Source: a virus. From it: a stretch of 40,859 nt of DNA. Of this stretch, positions 17,487-25,560 are shown piece by piece. Location: the IMG/VR virus record IMGVR_UViG_3300030107_005068, positions 1 to 40,859 of that record; one strand, written 5' to 3'. The first letter of the stretch is position 1. Each line of letters opens with the position of its first letter. A model generated the notes under the pieces. That model was not told the origin of the DNA. It did no database searches and saw only the letters and a list, made by a program, of their open reading frames with translations. Both the position numbers and the translations under genes were made by a program.

Positions 17487-17743
17487 AAAGATTTTCTAAG
17501 AATTTTAGCTGCTTTTACTGTGCCTTTAAGTATTTCTGAGTTACCACCTTGCCCATTGTCATTGGTCAATGTATTCATTACATGATATCTTAGCTTGTCT
17601 TCTTTTACTAACCACCCAACAGTCTTAGCAAGTATTGGTTCTTCTTCAAGATCCTTCATCTCTACCCAACCACCTTCGCCAGCATGGTCATACCATTCAA
17701 TTACAACTAAAGGATATTTTTTAAATTTTCTTTGCTTTGTCAT
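17483..17743 (-). CDS. Small conserved phage protein (W-D-A...GWLVKE type)
   Basis: An 86-residue protein with VVIEWYDHAGEGGWVEMKDLEEE, then TVGWLVKEDKLRYHVM and ILKGTVKAAKIL. This matches a common small phage family with an N-terminal strand W-x-D-A, a central G-x-L-v-k-E and a C-terminal IPKG-like motif. Role unknown. It is last in the leftward early operon. ATG overlaps the previous TGA, and its TAA overlaps the stop of the plus-strand gene. The first 15 residues have a truncated inverted copy at 16014. Confidence 0.7.
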   Translation of the reverse strand: MTKQRKFKKYPLVVIEWYDHAGEGGWVEMKDLEEEPILAKTVGWLVKEDKLRYHVMNTLTNDNGQGGNSEILKGTVKAAKILRKSF

Positions 17744-18003
17744 AGGTTGTTATACACTCCATTCATCATAAGTATAAATAGTAAAACTTGTAATCCAATT
17801 AAATAGTAAGCTTTCTTTAAGAAACCCCACCAAGCCCATATTATATCACTAAATCCATTTATTAAGAATCCTTGTATATAGTACCCCTCTGAAATAAGAA
17901 ACACGCCAACAACAGTAGTAATAGTTCCAATTACTTCATAAAATTTTTCCCACTTGTGTATGCTTTTAATTATATAACTATTCACTGCTATTCTCCAACT
18001 CAT
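17740..18003 (-). CDS. Small membrane protein
   Basis: An 87-residue protein with three hydrophobic stretches: about 23-40 (VIGTITTVVGVFLISEGYY), about 47-60 and about 66-82 (AYYLIGLQVLLFILMMNGVY). It overlaps the DUF3310 gene by 26 bases; ATG 18003 is used here, but an in-frame GTG at 17982, placed behind TTGGAGA, would shorten it by seven residues. Function unknown; such proteins in early operons sometimes affect superinfection or the membrane. Confidence 0.55.
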   Translation of the reverse strand: MSWRIAVNSYIIKSIHKWEKFYEVIGTITTVVGVFLISEGYYIQGFLINGFSDIIWAWWGFLKKAYYLIGLQVLLFILMMNGVYNNL

Positions 18004-18193
18004 TCTTAATTAATATATTTAAGTATTCTTGAGCTTTATGTAAATCTTCTAACCCGCCTTTATATCTCCATCTCATTACGTATTTTATTACATTACCTTC
18101 AGCGTAAGGTATTTCATTTTCCATAATAAAATGTACAGGCTCAATCTTCCATCTAGCATAATGCTTAGGGTCTTTTATGTTATCAGGATTCAT
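17978..18193 (-). CDS. DUF3310 protein (T7 gp1.7-like nucleotide kinase family)
   Basis: A 71-residue protein from ATG 18193, which has GGGAG upstream. It carries the family pattern DPKHYARWKIEPVHFIMENEIPYAEGNVIKYVMRWRYKGGLEDLHKAQEYLNILI. T7 gp1.7 of this family is a nucleotide kinase for dTMP/dGMP, a reaction that fits well beside the ribonucleotide reductase encoded upstream. Whether this short version (the DUF3310 core alone) is catalytic is not shown. Confidence 0.8.
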   Translation of the reverse strand: MNPDNIKDPKHYARWKIEPVHFIMENEIPYAEGNVIKYVMRWRYKGGLEDLHKAQEYLNILIKNELENSSE

Positions 18194-18194
18194 A

Positions 18195-18404
18195 TTAATC
18201 GGTCTCCCAATCAAAATTAAATTGACAATCTACTGGAAGAGGATGCTCTTGGTCAAGAAAACACCATTCACCAGTAGGGTTATATAGTTTTTCTATTGGC
18301 CAATCTTCAGCATGTTTTTCATCTTGTAAAGATAATGTTGCATCTATTATTCCAGTAAGTATAACTAATATTACAAGTAATAATATTATGATTAAATCTT
18401 TCAT
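18195..18404 (-). CDS. Small secreted or membrane-anchored protein
   Basis: A 69-residue protein beginning MKDLIIILLLVILVILTGIIDATLS, a hydrophobic N-terminal segment serving as signal peptide or anchor. It is followed by an acidic domain with two Cys (about 49 and 60; GEWCFLDQEHPLPVDCQFNFDWETD) that could form a disulfide outside the cytoplasm. The stop TAA lies directly in front of the DUF3310 start. No clear Shine-Dalgarno sequence. Function unknown. Confidence 0.5.
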   Translation of the reverse strand: MKDLIIILLLVILVILTGIIDATLSLQDEKHAEDWPIEKLYNPTGEWCFLDQEHPLPVDCQFNFDWETD

Positions 18405-18473
18405 TTTTTCTTAGTCATCCTCATTGAGTTAAATATTCTTTTTAAAATTTCTAAGTATATCCTCTTGCATGGA

Positions 18474-20345
18474 CTAAAGTTCACAGGCGTTACCAGTACA
18501 GGCTAACTGTTGTGAGCTACTTGTGTTGTCATCTTCTTCAACAAGAAAAGACCAATCAGCTTTAGGAGTTTTACTTATAGCTTCTTCATATTCTTCTTTT
18601 GTACAATCAGTGTATGGAGCTTGTTTGTATGTACCACCATCGTAAGGTAAGAAAGATATACCACTTACTATATCAAAGTGATCATATACCCAAGCACCTA
18701 CTTCCATCCATTCATGCTCTCTTACGTAGACAGTAATAGATGGCTTATGTTCACACCAATTTTCTTGGTAAATAAGCCAATGTTCTAATTGTTCTATAGC
18801 TGTTTTTTCATTTCTAGTAACAGCTCCTTTAGGGCTTTTACATCCGAAAGAAAAAATGGTTGTAGAATTTTCTTTACCAAAAGCTGGCTCATTAGGAAAT
18901 CCAAACTCTTTCATAAAAGTAGTTAGTGGGTCTTTGTTGTCTTGGCGCACCGTTCGTATATAGTAATCATTATGACGAGGGTGTATCCCACTAGCAGTAT
19001 CAGTAAGCTGACTAACAGTACCGCTAGGCTTGACGCAAGTGATTGCACTGCTATTATTAATTCCGAGCTTATTAGCCCAAGTCTCATTCGTATCGACTGC
19101 CACATTTTTCATCTCCTTCAGCCATTTTTTAGTTGTGTCTTTGCATGTACTAAGAGTGTTATGATCCATTATACCAGTTAATGATACTCCTAGTAGTGCT
19201 TCTTCTTCCGTATTCTTTTTCCAAGATGACCTCAAGTATCTAAAGTCAGTTAGTGTAGCTTGCATTGTACCTACAATAGTTGCAATTTCTACTTTCTTTT
19301 TAAGATCTTTAAGAGTATCTTTTGGTCTTATAATAACCTCAGATAAGTTACAAAATTGATTAGGTCTTAATACAATTTCAGAACATGGGTTAGTACCAAA
19401 CTCCCATTCAATATCTCTACGCTCAGGAGAAAACTTTTTAGCTGCAGTTCTATTAAATATACCACGTTCCCCAGAATGGCTCATGTACAATGCTTGCCAT
19501 TCAGACATAAATTGAGCCATATCGGGAGTCTCAGTGTAACAGGCAGAGTTATTAGCTAACGCCCTGTGTCCATGCAACTCCCACCAGTTACCAGACTTAG
19601 CTATTCTCATTCTGTCATCACTGAGATTAGATAAGGATATCAATGCTGATCTCCTTACTCCCCCGACCACGACTATATCACCAACCTTACAGCAAATATC
19701 ATGACACTCAATACTAGTTAATTTTCTACCTTTAGAATTTATAAAAGTGTTTACTGTAAACTTAAACAAATCTTCTAATGGCTCAGGCCCCGAGGAACGC
19801 CCTCCAAAGGTCCTTAATCTTGCTCCAGCGGGACGAACTTTTGAAACGTCCCACGAGGGTATCCTGCCTGAATAAAGCAGGGATATAAGCTCTCTGTAAG
19901 CGCTAGCCCATCCCATTTTTGAATCAGTTACGTGTATTACAGTATTAGTATCATGAAATTCTTCAGATACTTGTGGTAATTGATTGATAAACTGTCTTTC
20001 TACACTAAATCCTACTCCAGTACCACACATTAAGACATACATTATCTCATCGAATGCTCTTTGATTATCTATGGGAAGATAACTACAATTAAATCCAGCT
20101 ACATTATCCCTATCTAAGGCTTTACCAGCAGTCATTAAACATCTCATAGAAGGCATAACTTCTAAATTTAGTATAGCTTTTTTTACTTCAGATAAATCAA
20201 ATTCATTATCAAATCTATTAGTAAAAAAATTCACGTATCTATCTACGGTTTCTTCCCATGTTTCTCTGCGTTTGTTGTCAGGTAAATATCTTGCATATCT
20301 GCTTAAATGTATAAATTGTTGGTATTCAGTCGGTAATAGGTTCAT
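18474..20345 (-). CDS. nrdJ: Class II (B12-dependent) ribonucleotide reductase
   Basis: A 623-residue monomeric adenosylcobalamin-dependent ribonucleotide reductase of the Lactobacillus RTPR type, reducing ribonucleotides to deoxyribonucleotides for phage DNA. Visible elements: C87 in AGFNCSYLPID and C332 in NQFCNLSE (the redox pair), the radical-bearing C321 in GTNPCSEI with catalytic Asn319 and Glu323, GTGVGFSVER (108-117), and a C-terminal C616-x4-C621 pair for re-reduction. It is shorter than the bacterial enzyme (about 740 residues), as phage versions often are. It needs host cobalamin. The start overlaps the previous gene by 20 bases, with AAAGGA upstream. Confidence 0.92.
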   Translation of the reverse strand: MNLLPTEYQQFIHLSRYARYLPDNKRRETWEETVDRYVNFFTNRFDNEFDLSEVKKAILNLEVMPSMRCLMTAGKALDRDNVAGFNCSYLPIDNQRAFDEIMYVLMCGTGVGFSVERQFINQLPQVSEEFHDTNTVIHVTDSKMGWASAYRELISLLYSGRIPSWDVSKVRPAGARLRTFGGRSSGPEPLEDLFKFTVNTFINSKGRKLTSIECHDICCKVGDIVVVGGVRRSALISLSNLSDDRMRIAKSGNWWELHGHRALANNSACYTETPDMAQFMSEWQALYMSHSGERGIFNRTAAKKFSPERRDIEWEFGTNPCSEIVLRPNQFCNLSEVIIRPKDTLKDLKKKVEIATIVGTMQATLTDFRYLRSSWKKNTEEEALLGVSLTGIMDHNTLSTCKDTTKKWLKEMKNVAVDTNETWANKLGINNSSAITCVKPSGTVSQLTDTASGIHPRHNDYYIRTVRQDNKDPLTTFMKEFGFPNEPAFGKENSTTIFSFGCKSPKGAVTRNEKTAIEQLEHWLIYQENWCEHKPSITVYVREHEWMEVGAWVYDHFDIVSGISFLPYDGGTYKQAPYTDCTKEEYEEAISKTPKADWSFLVEEDDNTSSSQQLACTGNACEL

Positions 20346-20511
20346 ATTTTCTTAATTCCTTTGGTAAATATTTTAAAAATTCTTTTCTCTCATCTTTTGG
20401 AACATTATTGTTTAGCCACATACTAGCTACAATTGGTCCAGATTCTTTATTTATCTGTGCAAAAACTCGTGCTCTTCTTCTATGTATAAACGTAGTGTCG
20501 ACATTTTCCAT
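20326..20511 (-). CDS. Small hypothetical protein upstream of RNR
   Basis: A 61-residue protein, MENVDTTFIHRRRARVFAQINKES...VPKDERKEFLKYLPKELRKYEPITD. It is basic at the N-terminus and helical and charged at the C-terminus, with no Cys and no membrane segment. Its ATG overlaps the phosphoesterase stop (TAATG) and its tail overlaps the RNR start, so the three genes are translationally coupled. Function unknown. Confidence 0.6.
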   Translation of the reverse strand: MENVDTTFIHRRRARVFAQINKESGPIVASMWLNNNVPKDERKEFLKYLPKELRKYEPITD

Positions 20512-21335
20512 TATAAGTAGTCCTCTTTAACTCTATCTATAGAGTGCTGAGTTATGTCAATAGTTCCATGACCTGTGTGAGTTAGCATAACTAATCCTGC
20601 CCACCAATCGCAAGTAGCTTCATTACCTTCCATGTACTCAGGCATATAATCAGCATACCATCCAACATTACAAGATTGTATTAATGGGGCTACAGTATCA
20701 TCACCATTAATTCTTTTCATAGTATGAACACCAAATCTATGTGTGTGTCCAAATACTATTGAAGTATCGTGCGTTTCAGTAGCTCTCTTAGCAACATACT
20801 CCCCGCTTATGGGTTGATTAACTCTTCTATTCATAGGTGCGTGTGTAAACGCTGTGCCATCAATGTACACGTAATGTCTATATTCTACTATATCCCACTT
20901 GTCTTTACCAGCCCCAACAAAATCTGTTTCAGGTATAAACCCACTAAGTTCAGGCTTATCTAAAGTATATCTCCAAGTCCTAAGCTCGTGGTTTCCTAAT
21001 AACCAATACCTGTTAGGATTATACTTTTTAGTCTTCCACCTAGCTTGTTTTTTCCATAAGTTACGTATAGGTTTCATTATCTTTTCATAAGCTTCTATGC
21101 CTGAGTCTATATCATCTTTTAATCTTTTGCCTTCCTTCATTAAAGGCTTGTTATTATCAAAAAAGTTTATAGAATCTAGGTTCATAAAGTCACCTATTTG
21201 AACTATATTGTCAGGTTTATTTTCAACAATGAAATTTCCAAGAGCTTCAAATCTGTCCTTATTATATTCAGGACCATCGTGAGCATCAGGAATCACCAGG
21301 GTCGTAGCATATTTCCTCATATTCATTTTCCTCAT
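20511..21335 (-). CDS. Calcineurin-like metallophosphoesterase
   Basis: A 274-residue protein with the full metal-binding signature of the family in order: PDAHDG (D-x-H, about 17-20), IGDFMNLDS (G-D), LGNHE (G-N-H-E, about 115), FTHAP and FGHTHRFG (G-H-x-H). These residues bind two divalent metals and hydrolyse phosphomonoesters, diesters or nucleotides; the phage substrate is unknown. Three in-frame ATGs (21335, 21326, 21320) are possible starts; the third has GAGG best placed. It overlaps the zinc-ribbon gene by 50 bases. Confidence 0.85.
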   Translation of the reverse strand: MRKMNMRKYATTLVIPDAHDGPEYNKDRFEALGNFIVENKPDNIVQIGDFMNLDSINFFDNNKPLMKEGKRLKDDIDSGIEAYEKIMKPIRNLWKKQARWKTKKYNPNRYWLLGNHELRTWRYTLDKPELSGFIPETDFVGAGKDKWDIVEYRHYVYIDGTAFTHAPMNRRVNQPISGEYVAKRATETHDTSIVFGHTHRFGVHTMKRINGDDTVAPLIQSCNVGWYADYMPEYMEGNEATCDWWAGLVMLTHTGHGTIDITQHSIDRVKEDYL

Positions 21336-21513
21336 AGTTTAAGTTAAGTTCTCCACGTAGGTAGAGACTATTTATTATGTCAAAAGCCATGAGCACAGAT
21401 ATAACTGCGTGTTCCCCGCACTCATGACATTCCGCCATCTCGTTATCTAATCCTTTTTCAGACTGACTTCCACATCTGAAACAGTAATAGACTTCTTCCT
21501 CTCTTTTATCCAT
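21286..21513 (-). CDS. Small zinc-ribbon protein
   Basis: A 75-residue protein with C11-x2-C14 (YYCFRCGSQ) and C29-x2-C32 (ECHECGEH), a four-cysteine zinc ribbon. The C-terminal third is strongly acidic (ENEYEEICYDPGDS). It overlaps endonuclease I by 67 bases upstream and the phosphoesterase by 50 bases downstream, unusually long overlaps even here, but AAAGGA precedes its ATG and the Cys spacing supports it. It may bind nucleic acid or a partner protein. Confidence 0.65.
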   Translation of the reverse strand: MDKREEEVYYCFRCGSQSEKGLDNEMAECHECGEHAVISVLMAFDIINSLYLRGELNLNYEENEYEEICYDPGDS

Positions 21514-21848
21514 TCCTTTGGTACTTCCAAAAAGTTATATTTAAACTCATGTCGGTTGCACCAATCAGAATATCTTGTTTTAGATGTTTTGTGCAATTTA
21601 TTGTCATATTTAAACACAAACCTAATATCTAAACTAGGTTGTTGCTCCTTTATTAATAAATGTTTTGCCCTGTCATAAGAAGTAAACCTTCCTTTGCCTT
21701 CAATTATAATTCCATTAGGTAAAATCCAATCAGGTTTATATGTATGAACTTTATAAAATGGTATTATAAGTTTTTCGTACCTTGCTCTAGTTCCTTTTAA
21801 CTTCTTTGCAATTTCTTCTTCAAACTTTGACCTATATTTAATAGCCAT
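21447..21848 (-). CDS. Endonuclease I (Holliday junction resolvase, T7 gp3-like)
   Basis: A 133-residue protein that lines up with T7 gp3 over most of its length: SKFEEEIAKKLK, HTYKPDWILPNGIIIEGKG, KHLLIKEQQPSLDIRFVF and VPKEWIKERKK. The active-site set E20/D55/E65/K67 of T7 corresponds to E10, D40, E50 and K52 here. It resolves branched DNA before packaging and helps degrade host DNA. AGGTG precedes the ATG. It lies among the other DNA-processing genes of the early operon. Confidence 0.9.
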   Translation of the reverse strand: MAIKYRSKFEEEIAKKLKGTRARYEKLIIPFYKVHTYKPDWILPNGIIIEGKGRFTSYDRAKHLLIKEQQPSLDIRFVFKYDNKLHKTSKTRYSDWCNRHEFKYNFLEVPKEWIKERKKSITVSDVEVSLKKD

Positions 21849-22006
21849 TTTTTTACACCTGTCTGTCTTATGGTTTTTCTTAGTTGGCTTGCATACTTTA
21901 ATTCTTCTATGTCTTTAACGTTGGTCTTACTAACTCCCCGCCAAAGGCGTTCTATGCCTGCTTTGTCTAAGGTGTCTTGAACATCATATTCTTTACGCTT
22001 GTGCAT
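21797..22006 (-). CDS. Small basic hypothetical protein
   Basis: A 69-residue, Lys/Arg-rich, helical protein (MHKRKEYDVQDTLDKAGIERLWRGVSKTNVKDIEELKYASQLRKTIRQTG...). It overlaps endonuclease I by 52 bases and the 32-residue frame upstream by 14 bases. No motif is recognised; the charge suggests binding to nucleic acid, which is only a guess. Confidence 0.5.
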   Translation of the reverse strand: MHKRKEYDVQDTLDKAGIERLWRGVSKTNVKDIEELKYASQLRKTIRQTGVKKWLLNIGQSLKKKLQRS

Positions 22007-22091
22007 ATAAGTATACCGCCATTATTATTAATGTTAAATATACTCCATTTACAAAAAGTCCACATAACATTTCATCTTTATTTTTTTTCAT
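21993..22091 (-). CDS. 32-residue membrane peptide
   Basis: A short frame from ATG 22091 to TAA 21993, with AGGAAG eight bases before the start. The product, MKKNKDEMLCGLFVNGVYLT followed by LIIMAVYLYAQA, has a basic start and one hydrophobic span. It links the exonuclease gene (overlapping its last codons) to the gene starting at 22006 (overlapping 14 bases), filling what would otherwise be a gap. Its role is unknown and its existence is less certain than that of larger neighbours. Confidence 0.45.
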   Translation of the reverse strand: MKKNKDEMLCGLFVNGVYLTLIIMAVYLYAQA

Positions 22092-22950
22092 TTTTTAAGC
22101 TTCCTAATGTTATTAATCTTCTAGTTTCTTCCAGTATTTCATCCCAAGTCATTAAATATTCGTTACATTTTTCTATTCCTTTTGCTGTGGTACTAAAAAA
22201 ATGTTCATACTCTTCTTTAACAGCTTGTTCATAATCCTCTACTGTTGCACACCATTCAAGGCATTTCTCAGCTCCTACTGGACCAAGCCCTGGTATGCCT
22301 TCTATGTTATCTGTGCGATCTCCAGTAAGTATTTGTATGTATTTACTATGAATTGCCTGCTCTACAGATACTTCATATAAGTGATCTTTAACCCAGTTGT
22401 AATGCCATCCTGCTAGCTGGTCTAAATCTTTATCTGTAGAAACAATACAAGTATTTTGCATAATTCCATCTTCTACTTGTAAATCTGCTAACATGTCATC
22501 AGCTTCGATGTCATCTAACTCTTCAGCATTCCATACATTTTTCATGTACTCTTTAATTTCTTCGTACCAATGTGGTTTATGTAAAGGATCTCTGTTACCT
22601 TTATAAACTTTAATGGTAGCGATGTCATCTCTAAAGTTAGTACTTCCACTAAGGAATACTTCCATTTCTACATCACCAAACCTGTTTGATAAAAATGATT
22701 TTATTTCTGTTAACACCGTCTTAACATTATTAAGAGCATTCTCAACAGGTTCAATTACTGTATCTACTTTGACATCGTATTCATCGGATTTTTCTCTACC
22801 ATTTTCCTTCAACCAAGCAGTCATATCCTTTTTGTATTTAAATTTAGGTATATCCCCTTGGTATGTAGGTATAGATAAATTATATATCCTGCTCTGAGCG
22901 GCAAAGCCACATCTATATACTACAATGTCTCCATCTATTAAAGCTCTCAT
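22078..22950 (-). CDS. 5'-3' exonuclease / flap nuclease (T7 gp6-like)
   Basis: A 290-residue protein of the PIN/FEN family. MRALIDGDIVVYR holds the first metal Asp residues (D6, D8). Middle acidic sites are in AEELDDIEADDMLAD and VSTDKDLDQLAG. The H3TH region is LTGDRTDNIEGIPGLGPVGAEKCLE, which contacts DNA. Such enzymes remove RNA primers and degrade host DNA. It is encoded with polymerase, helicase and primase. No convincing Shine-Dalgarno sequence precedes the ATG. Confidence 0.9.
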   Translation of the reverse strand: MRALIDGDIVVYRCGFAAQSRIYNLSIPTYQGDIPKFKYKKDMTAWLKENGREKSDEYDVKVDTVIEPVENALNNVKTVLTEIKSFLSNRFGDVEMEVFLSGSTNFRDDIATIKVYKGNRDPLHKPHWYEEIKEYMKNVWNAEELDDIEADDMLADLQVEDGIMQNTCIVSTDKDLDQLAGWHYNWVKDHLYEVSVEQAIHSKYIQILTGDRTDNIEGIPGLGPVGAEKCLEWCATVEDYEQAVKEEYEHFFSTTAKGIEKCNEYLMTWDEILEETRRLITLGSLKNEKK

Positions 22951-22951
22951 G

Positions 22952-23206
22952 CTAGTTAACTAAAATCTCTGATTCTTTTTCAGTTTGTTTATTTTTATCA
23001 GCAAATTTATTTCTCCATCTATCTAATGAATCTTGCATTTCGTATAACCCCTCATATCCTTGCACTAAAAAAGCTACTTCAGCTTCTACTACATCCGTTT
23101 CTTTATTAACTATAGCATAAACCAAATGCCCATTAGCTTTAGATGCTACAGATGACTGAACTACTAGTTTGTAATCTAAAGTTTCTTCTATGTATCTATT
23201 ATTCAT
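22952..23206 (-). CDS. Small hypothetical replication-operon protein
   Basis: An 84-residue protein, MNNRYIEETLDYKLVVQSSVASKANGHLVYAIVNKETDVVEAEVAFLVQGYEGLYEMQDSLDRWRNK..., with an alternating beta pattern followed by an amphipathic helix, ending Lys/Glu-rich. It overlaps the SSB-like gene by eight bases. No family is recognised. Position between the exonuclease and SSB-like genes suggests a DNA-metabolism role, without direct evidence. Confidence 0.6.
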   Translation of the reverse strand: MNNRYIEETLDYKLVVQSSVASKANGHLVYAIVNKETDVVEAEVAFLVQGYEGLYEMQDSLDRWRNKFADKNKQTEKESEILVN

Positions 23207-23759
23207 AAGATGCTTCTTCTCCTAAATCTTTATTTGTATCGTCAGTAGATGGAGCATCAAATGCTCCATCTCTAGCTTCGGTAGCTTCCTCATAAAATTT
23301 ACGAGTGTAAGCGTCCACCGTACTGTCAATTATTTCTACTTTCTTTTTAGCATTTGCACCTAAAGTTAATGCTCCAGAAGTAATTAACAAATCTACCATT
23401 GAAATGGCTCTCTGAAGGCATGCTTCATATCTAATTTCTTTAGACCTTAGCTTGTCTTCTTCTTCTTTGTTAGACCAATATGAATCTCTAGTTACTGTAG
23501 CTCCAGCTGTAACCTTTACTTTAGGTGTTGCTTGCTGCTCTTTCATATTAGTATTCTCAGATGCATCAATTACTTCTACTGATTTTAAATCCATATTTTT
23601 ATAGATTCCTTTTTCAGTATAGGCGAATTTAATGGTATTACCTTCCTTAAAAGGCAATTTACTTGCATCAAAACCAGCGCCATACCAAGCACCACTTATT
23701 GATGCCGATACTCCTCTGCCTGCTCTTATGGTCTCTACGACCCCTTCTGCTGTATTCAT
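23199..23759 (-). CDS. Possible single-stranded DNA-binding protein
   Basis: A 186-residue protein. Residues 1-65 (GVVETIRAGRGVSASISGAWYGAGF...GNTIKFAYTEKGIYKNMDLKSVEVI) have the alternating strands of an OB-fold. A helical middle follows, and the C-terminus is acidic (APSTDDTNKDLGEEASYE), as in many SSBs that recruit partners through an acidic tail. Its place next to the polymerase gene fits. The assignment is by fold-like pattern and context, not by a clear family signature. GGGGG precedes the ATG. Confidence 0.5.
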   Translation of the reverse strand: MNTAEGVVETIRAGRGVSASISGAWYGAGFDASKLPFKEGNTIKFAYTEKGIYKNMDLKSVEVIDASENTNMKEQQATPKVKVTAGATVTRDSYWSNKEEEDKLRSKEIRYEACLQRAISMVDLLITSGALTLGANAKKKVEIIDSTVDAYTRKFYEEATEARDGAFDAPSTDDTNKDLGEEASYE

Positions 23760-23760
23760 A

Positions 23761-25560
23761 TTAAGACCCCCAATGAGTTCCAGTTTTAATTTCAGCTTTT
23801 AATGGTATGTTAAAATCAATTCCATATAATTTCTTCATGTATTTTACAGGAAAATCCTGTAAAGACTCAGACATCACATCCACAAATAAGTTCCGTTCAT
23901 CTGGATGTACCTCACAAATAATAGAGTCATGTATAGTATTTGTGATAAATGACTCAGCATCTATGCTCTTAAAGCAATGCCAAGCATATACTAGTGCTGT
24001 TGGTACAATCTCAGCAGTAGCTAAATACTGCACAGGATAATTTCTAACTGATGTATTACCTTCAACGTAACCAGTATGTGTAACCTTCAACGAGGGGAAG
24101 TAAAACTTCATCCCCGTAGGAAGTGTTAATTCTTTATTAATTACAGCTTCATCTACCCATTTATCTTGCTCTCCAGAGATTCCCCTGTATTTTTCAGTAA
24201 ACGTTTTGTAATAACGTCTCTCAGATGGTGTTCCGCTTGTTCCACCATAGAGTGGCTTAAAAGTATGCGCTTTTGCATTTTGTCTTGCAACTGCTCTGTC
24301 CCGTTCTCTTGGGTATATGATATCAGCTGTAAATGCATGAACGTCAAAATTTCCCTGTATGTCTCGAAGTCCTTGATTGTCCTGTCCATACCAGACAGCG
24401 ACTCTGAACTCCAATTGTGCTTCATCAGCTTCACCCACCAACCAGCTTGGTTTTCTTGCTCTAAATAATCGTTTAAATCCTCGATCCACATTCTGGAATT
24501 GGCACTTGTATGTTTTTCCAGTACTGCTGTACCTGCCAGTAGTAGTAACTGTTTGGTTGATAGAGGCGTGGAGGATACCTTCTCCCTCCTGACAACATTC
24601 ATTAAATTTCTCAAGAGATTTCGTAACTTGCGCATTTAATTTTACCTGCCTTTGTTTTAGTTGTATAAATTTCTTCTGCCTACTAGTCTTTGGCTTCAAC
24701 ATAGATATGACTACAGAAGAAGCACTTCTCTCTCCCTTAGGTGTTTTTATTTCATTACCATTATGGTCTTTTGGTATAGCGAATTTAAGTTCATCGTATA
24801 TAAATTCAGCCATCTGTTTATTACTTCTTGGATTAAGACCTCCAGTAAATTCATCTAATTCTCTCTCTACAGCTCTTAACTCTGACACCGAATGTTTATA
24901 TACTTCTTTAACTTTTGAAGTGTCTAAACACATGCCATTAAATTCTATATCTGCAATAACTGGTATCTGTAGGCACTTAGTATAAAAAACACGTTCTAAG
25001 CCATTTTTAAATAATTCTTTACGCTGGTGTTCAAATAATTTATACGTCTGCTCTACGTCCACCTTAGCATACTTTTTAAGCCAATTTTCAGGCATTTCTG
25101 AAGGACATATCCCAGCGTCCATCATAGCACTAATTACGGAGTCTTTTCCTCCAAGTTTTCTTCGCTTGAGACACTCCTCCAGTGAGAGTCTTCCTCTTCT
25201 GTTGGAGCGAAGTACATATTCTGCCAATTGTGTACAATAGGGAAGTGTTTTTTCAAGGTTGACTCCGAGGCGCTTAAGCCATCCAAGCTCGAATTTTGCG
25301 TTGTGCGCAACAATGAAATCAGCTCTTTCCACTTCTTCGAGAAATCTTTCGACATGGGTTGGTTCGGGAGGGTGAACGTGTATTCTTGATGCTCCAGTTT
25401 TTCCTCGTCTCCATGCAATGAGTAATATACGGTTAGCTTCATTTAATGGGTCTCCTTTATCTAGGTTTGTAGTTTCAAAATCGAATACCAAATAATTCTC
25501 AGAATGAAATAATTCTGGGTCAGGGTTGGTTACAAATTTTGGTATATTAAAATTCATCAT
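23761..25560 (-). CDS. Family A DNA polymerase with 3'-5' exonuclease
   Basis: A 599-residue replicative polymerase. The proofreading domain shows D27/E29 (FDFET), N87 in AHNAKFELGW and Y164-x3-D168 (YAKVDV); the usual Asp of the second motif is Glu91. Polymerase motif A is D379-EAQLEFR, motif B is R426QNAK430AHTFKPLY438G, and motif C is H544-D545 (TIHDS). The position equivalent to E. coli residue 762 is Phe434, the wild-type form. There is no 5'-3' domain; a separate exonuclease gene supplies it. The ATG overlaps the helicase stop (ATGA). Two adjacent ATGs make the start ambiguous by one codon. Confidence 0.94.
   Translation of the reverse strand: MMNFNIPKFVTNPDPELFHSENYLVFDFETTNLDKGDPLNEANRILLIAWRRGKTGASRIHVHPPEPTHVERFLEEVERADFIVAHNAKFELGWLKRLGVNLEKTLPYCTQLAEYVLRSNRRGRLSLEECLKRRKLGGKDSVISAMMDAGICPSEMPENWLKKYAKVDVEQTYKLFEHQRKELFKNGLERVFYTKCLQIPVIADIEFNGMCLDTSKVKEVYKHSVSELRAVERELDEFTGGLNPRSNKQMAEFIYDELKFAIPKDHNGNEIKTPKGERSASSVVISMLKPKTSRQKKFIQLKQRQVKLNAQVTKSLEKFNECCQEGEGILHASINQTVTTTGRYSSTGKTYKCQFQNVDRGFKRLFRARKPSWLVGEADEAQLEFRVAVWYGQDNQGLRDIQGNFDVHAFTADIIYPRERDRAVARQNAKAHTFKPLYGGTSGTPSERRYYKTFTEKYRGISGEQDKWVDEAVINKELTLPTGMKFYFPSLKVTHTGYVEGNTSVRNYPVQYLATAEIVPTALVYAWHCFKSIDAESFITNTIHDSIICEVHPDERNLFVDVMSESLQDFPVKYMKKLYGIDFNIPLKAEIKTGTHWGS

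Noticed and set aside
18405-18473. Two tiny frames (13 and 7 codons) between RNR and the 69-residue gene
   Set aside because: Too short to judge and without conserved features; one starts right after the RNR stop and could be fortuitous.
24153-24635. 160-residue open frame within the polymerase gene, plus others opposite it
   Set aside because: Shadow frames of a clear family A polymerase; no ribosome site and no meaningful sequence pattern.
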